NCBI GenBank assembly: GCA_028023455.1
Contig: JAQFVV010000042.1
Location: 5,663,922-5,727,921, forward strand
Direction: 5' to 3'
From: Epiperipatus broadwayi
Lineage: Eukaryota > Onychophora > Udeonychophora > Euonychophora > Peripatidae
Length of the DNA stretch: 64,000 bases
A program made the position numbers and the translations under genes. This document shows positions 56,978 to 64,000 of this stretch, in pieces. Position 1 is the stretch's first letter. Each line of letters opens with the position of its first letter. The notes below the pieces were generated by a model that saw nothing but the letters and a program-made list of their open reading frames with translations, was not told the origin of the DNA and ran no database searches.

Positions 56978-57932
56978 ATTAAGGCAATGCAATAAAGGAA
57001 CAAATTAAGATTGATAAATTTATATTGTATTCAAGAATGTATAAAGATATTAAATTTAATGATTACATAAAATTTTATTATAAGAATTTATTAATGGCTT
57101 TTATACCAATGAGTGTTCATGAAAATATTTACTGCGTTCTATTATAACAATAAAATTTACATTACTTTGTTAATTAGAGCTTATGTGCTTATATTTATAA
57201 TAAGACTATAATAAATTATGATTGCTGTATTTTATATTTATTAATTTAAATGAGACTCATACTTTGGATTTAATAAATAATAATAATTTATTTACACAAT
57301 GAACAATAGAAAATTAATGAAAATATTATAGTAATATAAGCTCTTTTTTGCTGATTATTTTATTGGCCGAGTGAGGTAAAAGTCTAAACTTTTAATCGGT
57401 CAATTCACAAACTCAAGTGTCAAAATATATTCATCTTTTAATATTATATTCACTTTAGTTTCGTTTGTAAAAAGTATATTAATAATTTGTCAGGTTATGA
57501 GAGTGAACGAAAGTTTTTTCAAAAATAAATTTTTATTTATAATTATAAAAATATTCAATAGCGGCAAATCTAAAACTAACGTTACTCACCAACCAAAACG
57601 TTTTGCTGACGTCAGTGATTTCTTTCCCAATTTTATGTTGTGGAAAACTAAATAATTTTTGCTAAAGTCTTAACTATTTTTCTAAAATAATTTTATTTTT
57701 AGCATATTTTATCAAAATAATTTATAATTTGTCAAAAAATACTTTTAAAATGGTCTAAAACATTCGTTTATCATTTTCGAAATGAAAGAAAAGAAATCGT
57801 AACTCTTTAGTTATTGACAACCATTTTCTTTGTTGTCGAAATTTAACAGCCAATCAGATTCAAGAAAGGACGACCTTCTTCCTTTGTTAGACCTTCAACG
57901 TCAGTTTTATTGATTTTTTACTTGTAAAATAA
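56978..57932. other. TBL3 intron 9: unassigned, with GC-richer patch
   Basis: 57350-57930 is richer in GC than its surroundings and contains the palindrome TGACGTCA (57607-57614), a CCAATCAG box and several AACGTCAG phrases. It may be the remains of a promoter-bearing repeat that the LINE piece follows. Nothing coding is seen. Confidence 0.35.
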
Positions 57933-58620
57933 TTCAAGAGAGGTAATGCAAAAGATTTGGATAAAGAATTTATATCAGTATATTTGTATAAAAAATGGGA
58001 TGATTGTGTTAAGAGGATTGTTGAGTGTTATAGTAATAAGGAATGGGATAAAAGAATAAATTTATTAATAAAGAATAGGGAGTTAGAGAGATGGAGAAAT
58101 AGTATGGAGAGTAAAAAGAGTTTAAATATATATAGAAATAAACAGAATATTAGGTGTGAGTTAATATATGATAATAGTAAGGAAAGTAGTTTATTGTTTA
58201 AGGCTCGAACGGGTCTTTAGCTATAAAAGAATATACATGTAAATGGAAAGATATGGGTGATTTATTTTGTAAATTATGTAAGGAAGGAATAGAAAATATT
58301 AGGCATTTGTTAATTGAATGTAAATGTTTGAAAACAGAAAGGGTACATATAATGAAGTTGTGGAAAAATAAATATAAAAAGAGTGATTATACAGAAAGTG
58401 AATTATTGGTTTTTATGTTGGGTTTGGGAAAAGATAAGGGGAATTTAGATATAAAGGTTATAGAGTTGACAAAGATTATGTTGTGGAAATGGGATAGAGC
58501 AGATTATGGGTAAATTTAGAGTGGGGAATGTAAAATAAAGTGGCTAACAGGTTTATCTGGGCATAATTGCTGAGATATTCTTGACTTCGTTTAAGGAGAA
58601 GCCATAATACATCACATCAC
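57933..58620 (+). mobile_element. 5'-truncated LINE 3' end (ORF2 C-terminus), TBL3 intron 9
   Basis: Plus strand. An open frame from 57933 reads FKRGNAKDLDKEF, YKKWDDCVKRIVECY and LLFKARTG. After a one-base shift near 58212 it continues SLAIKEYTCKWKD and MGDLFCKLCKEGIENIRHLL, EC, a CCHC zinc-binding motif of the zf-RVT type. It ends at TAA-region 58511. The 3' end GAAGCCATAATACATCACAT with short ATCAC repeats is a common LINE tail. It belongs to a different family from the satellite-borne LINEs and is in the sense orientation to TBL3. Confidence 0.75.
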
Positions 58621-61600
58621 ATTAACCTTTAAAAATAACACAAAATCTTAACGGTAGTATTAAAAATGCCAGAATTAGAGCAACTTGAAGCCGATGTGAA
58701 ACCATCATGTTTTTAGCCGTAACTAGCAAAAAATGAGTTAAATTAAGATATCATATAATATTGTGTTTGTTTAAACTATCAAAATGGTGCTAGACATAAA
58801 AAAAATTTCAAACTAAAACTAGAAGAAAATATTCATTTATCTATTTCAAATACTTAACATATAAAATTATGTGGAAGAAAATATTAACTTGTTATTGCTT
58901 GTCTACTGAACATTCACCAAATAAACCAAACAAGTTGGTTTTATGCACATTTAGATATTCATCCACTCATAAGTATATGTTAAATAAGCTTTTTAAAATA
59001 ATAATATTAAATCAATTAATTACAAATAATAATTATAAATAGGCCACACCACCTGTGTGACAGTGATCAATATTTATCACAAAGAGTTCTTCAATCATCA
59101 AATCACTTTTATTTCAGTTCGCAAATCTACAAAAGAATCCAATATTTAAAACGTAATAATTCCAATGTTTTCTTTAGAGTATCCGAAGTTTATAGAGTAA
59201 ACCGATTATTAATAAATCCTGTTGAGATATCAATGAATATTATTCCTTTTAAAATGATAATCACATTTGAAATTATAATTTTAAATCCTTGATAAGTTAT
59301 CAATGTAGTTGTTGGCACTGGACATATATTAAAATCTAGTAAGTTAAACTTTTTCATTAGCATTTTGTAAGTGTTAATTATTTTGTTTATTAATTAATCA
59401 TTATTTTATTTGATTCATTGGTAAATTGTTTACTCATTAGCATTTGATATACAGATATAAGTGCAGATGCATATATATATATATACGGTTAACACTTTAT
59501 CTGCATTTTACAACTTTAAATTATTCCATTAGTTGGCTATTATTATTTTTAAATCCTTTGCAAATTTAAGTTTTGTTTATTGGCATTCATTCATATATAT
59601 ATATATATTAAAAATGTACGCTTATATATACTCACTGTAATTTTTTAACTAGACTTTTCTTTTAAAAAATTTTCCAGAATGCTAGCAAACAATATCTCAG
59701 TTGTTGCCCCAAAATTCCCAAGAGATTCATATTATTTGTCCTTCGGATTAGATGTCCAACTTTTCTTTATTGTTTCATCACATTATCTTACTTAAAAACA
59801 TTCTTCTAAAAGAGCTACTACTGAAATAATTAAAAGAACAAGAAGAATAAGGATTTTCCAATCGAATGCAGGAACTATTTATATTATTTTTAATCTATGT
59901 ATTACTGAGGTCATCAACTTAGATACTGTCACGAATTTAGAATTCAACATTTACACTTTTATTTTAAAAGAATCATTATTTCTCTTCAATAGATTTTCAT
60001 CTTTTATAAAAGAACTGCATCTCTGACAATATGACTTTTTTCAGATTCCAATAGAAAAATATTTATAAAAAAAAACACTCAAATTTCTTCTTTCAAAATA
60101 AAAAAATATATATATCGTGTTTATTTTTAAAACACTGTCATAAACATATTTTGAATAGCAAATATTATCTTTAAAATATTTGTCATTTTAAAATTAATAT
60201 ATGCACATAAATGCACACACATACATGTGGAAATGTAATAATATATTGGACTATTTCCATCATTTATGAGTGAATGTTGAATGTATAGAAATTTTTAAAC
60301 TTTTCAAATACAAACAATTTGTTAGTAATAACATACAAATAGACCACCTAGGTTAGTAATGACACATTTGGAGTAGTAGTATTCACCACTTTTCAGGTGT
60401 TGCATATCACTGTTTTTATTAAAAGCAAAATATATACTCATCATTAAATTTATAAATGACTTTTTGAGTAAATTACATTATTGTATTATTTTAAAAGAAA
60501 AATAAAGGAAGATCAGTCGAAAATTAGTTTTCTAAAAGTTATAAATAAAAACAAATTGTAAAATATTAATTTCTGCATTTGGTGTGTTTCCCTAACAACT
60601 TAAATTAGATATAATACTTCTTAACCTATACAATTTAAATTTTTTAAAAATATGTTCAAGATCTAACCACAGCAGCTGTAGTTGTACACTCATTACGCTA
60701 GAGGCAGAAACCGCGGTCTGAGGTTGAGGGTATTTTTGAAGCTTCATAAGAGTTTTTTTTTTTTTTAACTTACTCTATATATAACATTTAGAAATAATAC
60801 ATAGAAGAGTTTTAATAACCTAACAATTTGTTTATTATTTAGAATATAATATTAGTAATTAGTGTTTTCAACCAGCTGTTTGCTGTTAAAATTTCTTACA
60901 TGAATCAGCCTGATCATTCAGGCATAGTGCTTATTAGATTTGAACCATAATGCTGCATACTCTATTACAGTTCTTTATTTTATTCTTTTAACTTTTCTTT
61001 GTTAACTTTTCACTATATTTCACTGCTCACGAATTTCAGGTTTTGCAAACATGTTACTGCTCGCATGAGACTAAACTGGTCTCCGACCATCTCTGACTGT
61101 ATATTATTAAATTTCTGTTAAAACTTTTTGATAGCTCTACTAATTTGTATAAAGGGTTTATTATTGTTCTTATGCAAATTAGCATATCCAGATTAAATTG
61201 GTAATTTACTTAATTTTACTTATTAAGTATTTTCATTATTTCTAGAGTAACTACAAATGTTTTTTTGTATTGACTAGTAATGCACACATACACAGTCAAT
61301 ACATATTACCACTATCTTAAGTTTTATCTGTAAAAAAATAAATAAATATTAGATTGATAGATATTTCTAATTCTACTTGATATTAAAAATATAATTCTAT
61401 TTTCACAGGTACTCTCATTATTTTGTTTGTTTTTTAAATATATGTGTGTATGTTTATAATTATACATATATCATTTAGGTAATATATTATCAATTGAATT
61501 GAATTTTTTATTTTTATAACTGTATGTCAGATATGCAAATAATTAGCAGTATAATGAACATTGGTAGTAATTTTAATATGTTTACTAAAGCAGTTACTAA

Positions 61601-62652
61601 TTATTTTAATAGTTATTGAACTATAATTAGCTTAAGATATAGTTCATAAAACAGAGATTAAGCCTCCCTAACTATCTTCAGATTCAAACATTTTTTAACG
61701 GCTTCTTTCAAGGCTGCAACAAGTCATTATTAATTCACACTCTCATACCAATAATTTTTTTAACATTAAGATAAGGATAAAGATAGAATGTAAGAATTTT
61801 TTTTAAAACTAATCTCACTATTGCTAAAAATTGCAAGTACATTTGTTTTAAATACTTAATTCTAGAGTTATGGTGACTTTAGCAATTTTGAGATTAGTAT
61901 GAAAAAATACTTTTGCTTTTGTATTGTGCACACAAAAAAACCATTTCCATGACTGATATTTATTAAATTAATAAAACTAATTATGGTGACTTGTAAAGTC
62001 ATTTTTTTCTATATTGGTATGCATGATAATGGAAATACTTTGAATCAAGGTATATTTACTGTTGGGGGTACTCCATTAGTTTTTATCTACAAAAAAAACA
62101 TTTTGTGAGTATGGATTTGATTTTTGGAAAGGGCTAAAAGTTGCATGAAACTAAGTCCGATAATAGGCCAAGAATACATTTATATTTGAACATGAATTTG
62201 CTTTAAGTGAAGCGTTCAAGTTGCTTTTTTGTTACATTATAACATATTAGATCTTAATTGTTTTTCTTTGTACAAGTTAGTCTCATTTTTTTTTTTTGTA
62301 TTAGACTTTGTACAGTAATCACTTTATAAATATTCTGTTTTAAAACAATTATTAATTATATATATATAAAAAGAATTAAGTTATAATTAGCTTACTGTTT
62401 CTCTGCCATTCTCAATAACATCTAATAAGAATCTATTGTGAACTTTCCATAATCGTACTATTTAAATATTTCATAATTGGTTTATTAAACATGTTATAGA
62501 ATTAATACATATATTCATTATGTCCATATTACTTTTACATCTCATATGTGTATAATATTGAAATTTTTAATTAAATTTATCTACTATTATTTTATAATTG
62601 ATTGAAAAGTTGAAACAGAAATTAAACCTATTTTGAAAATGAAACATTCTTC
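58621..62652. other. TBL3 intron 9: nothing further recognised
   Basis: AT-rich, with TA microsatellites (about 59471, 59595) and the 60793-60858 copy of the 56.1-kb repeat. 60650-60740 is a GC-richer patch of unknown origin. CACAGGTACTCTC at 61406 looks like an acceptor followed by GTL but does not continue as a WD repeat. Confidence 0.45.
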
Positions 62653-62891
62653 ATAATCATATATATTGCTTATAACACTCTATTCATATACACGTTAATG
62701 CAACAAATTTTCTTAAAAACTTCTTTATTTTCTCACAGTTTTGACTGTCCAGCATAAGGCAGTGAAGAAGATAGAGCTCTGATGAAGACTGCTGGACAGT
62801 CGAAACTGTAAGAAAATAAAGAAGTTTTTAAGAAAATTTGTTGCATTAACGTGTATATGAATAGAGTGTTATAAGCAATATATATGATTAT
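62653..62891. mobile_element. Penelope-type terminal hairpin, TBL3 intron 9
   Basis: Two 102-bp arms (62653-62754 and 62790-62891) are reverse complements with about two mismatches, around a 35-bp loop. The right half reads CTGATGA, a GACTG...CAGTC hairpin, GAAAC and then AAAATAAAG. The 3' UTR of the 37.7-kb Penelope fragment has a comparable order (ATGAAG, a short stem, CGAAAAC, CCAATAAAC). I therefore read it as a Penelope-like terminal fragment (pLTR/3' end) duplicated head to head. Confidence 0.6.
62779..62806 (+). ncRNA. Hammerhead-ribozyme-like core motif (incomplete)
   Basis: CTGATGA (62779-62785), a five-pair stem GACTG/CAGTC (62787-62791 with 62797-62801, loop CTGGA) and GAAAC (62802-62806) are in hammerhead order. 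Hammerheads are known in the terminal repeats of Penelope-like elements. An extra A stands between CTGATGA and the stem, where a G-C pair is expected. I find neither a stem III nor a cleavage triplet, so a working ribozyme is doubtful. Confidence 0.35.
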
Positions 62892-64000
62892 ATGAAGATA
62901 TGCAAAGAACGTGAAGGAGAAGAATAAGAGAATATACTTCTGATAAGAACATTCTTCATAAGTTAGTCTTTTAATTGTAACTTAAAATAAACGTTAATTA
63001 TTTTATCGCTTGAAATTTGAGAGAGAAATGAATAAACGTGCAAAACTAAAATTTCATTTTAAATGGGTTAGTTGAAAAGATATTAATGACAGTATTATTA
63101 AGTAATTATTAATTAAATATTAATCTTAAAATTTTAATAAAAACTTGTGTTAATTAATGGCTGATTTTATGCAGTTAATTAATATTTTAATTTGTGAGTT
63201 ATAATTAATTTTAATTTTTATTATTATTTTGTCACGTTAATTAGTTGATAACATTTTTTCTTTTAGTTTGTTTTATTTTGTGTGTTATGAATTTTAAATA
63301 TTTTTGCTCTAGAGTGTTTATATATTTGATCACTTTTTCTCAATCACCATATGCCATTGCTTTGCATACTGGAATTCATCTTATTCTGAAACATATTGAT
63401 GTTATGTGATTTTCACTAGATTAATCATTTTGTTGGAGAAGAGTTCACAAATTTTTAAATATAAATTGAAAACTTTAAGTTGTTTTTGATATTGGATAAT
63501 ATTTGGTGAAAATGTATAACTTTTTTGTACACATTTCATTTTTACGTAGTTGGTAATATACATTATATTGTAATAAAGATTTACTAACTAATGATATAAG
63601 AATGATGTATGGGACGAAAGCATTTACTATAAATGTCAAACGTAGCCATTATTATTCTCGTAAAGAAAAAAAAATGTAAGAAATTTCACACATATAGAAG
63701 TACAATTGAACATTTTTTGAGATATATACGGAAAACAAATCAATTTTTCCAACATTACATTTGACTTCTATGACGTGTCTTATCAACACTTTTATAAACT
63801 TATTATATTGACTAAAACAAAGTATATATTTGAAATAAATAAAAAATTGTTTTTATCTTATTTTGTTTACTAAATCAAGATCTAATCTCATCTATTGTAA
63901 AGCTATCTATTCTATGTTTAAATAATCAGTAGACAACAAATGGTATAATCCTCCCACACTGTTTTCTGATGGTGTTGAACACTTAAACTTATAGTAGATG
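62892..64000. other. TBL3 intron 9 continuing to window end
   Basis: AT-rich, with no exon, repeat or RNA gene that I can support. The TBL3 gene must continue beyond 64000. Confidence 0.5.

Noticed and set aside
61400-61440. TBL3 exon 10 at CACAG/GTACTCTCATT
   Set aside because: After GTL the frame reads IILFVF then a stop, with no WD-repeat residues and no donor.

Overview
This is a non-coding-rich, very AT-rich eukaryotic window from an animal, most probably an invertebrate. The repeat content points that way: a tRNA-derived SINE, non-LTR and Gypsy-type retrotransposons, a Penelope-like element, Merlin and hAT DNA transposons, and a host gene of small exons in large introns. I cannot name the species. 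No bacterial genes, operons or CRISPR arrays are present. Nearly all long ORFs are fossils of mobile elements.

Layout. (1) 1-15433 is a satellite block with a 168-bp monomer. Bases 1-7176 run in one orientation with exact 168-bp periodicity and a higher-order arrangement of at least four monomer types. At about 7176 the array flips, and to 15433 it continues in the opposite orientation with more diverged monomers. The flipped part carries three pieces of related LINEs, all coded on the minus strand. All three 3' ends sit at the same position of the monomer (TTTAGCTAAT), and two have recognisable target-site duplications of 12-15 bp. (2) 15434-17796 holds a decayed RT fragment and an LTR-like stretch. 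(3) 17797-22461 is a minus-strand Gypsy element with 711/713-bp LTRs and a perfect 5-bp duplication. It has an internal gag-pol deletion and a dead integrase. (4) 24618-26330 is a decayed hAT transposase. (5) 27066-28873 is a Merlin (ISXO2-like) transposon with TIRs and an 8-bp duplication; an 856-bp fold-back element is nested in its right terminal region.

(6) From 29248 to beyond the window end lies the only cellular gene I can support, on the plus strand: TBL3/UTP13, a WD40-repeat protein of the small-subunit processome. Nine 5' exons (799 nt, 266 codons plus one base) have consistent GT-AG boundaries and phases, and their joined translation is colinear with the first third of the animal protein. 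The rest of the gene is outside the window. Its introns (95 bp to about 8.9 kb, the last open-ended) are full of inserts: a Penelope-like GIY-YIG fragment at 37.7-38.3 kb, several fold-back elements (39.6, 46.6, 52.3, 56.8, 62.7 kb), three SINE copies (34.6, 50.15, 54.2 kb), an LTR/PBS remnant at 45.1-45.5 kb and a LINE 3' end at 57.9-58.6 kb.

The most interesting possibility is that the satellite is a preferred landing site for a LINE lineage. The target is a short near-palindrome repeated every 168 bp, which gives the element a renewable safe haven. A second point is a Penelope-type terminal hairpin at 62.65-62.89 kb that carries a hammerhead-like core motif.
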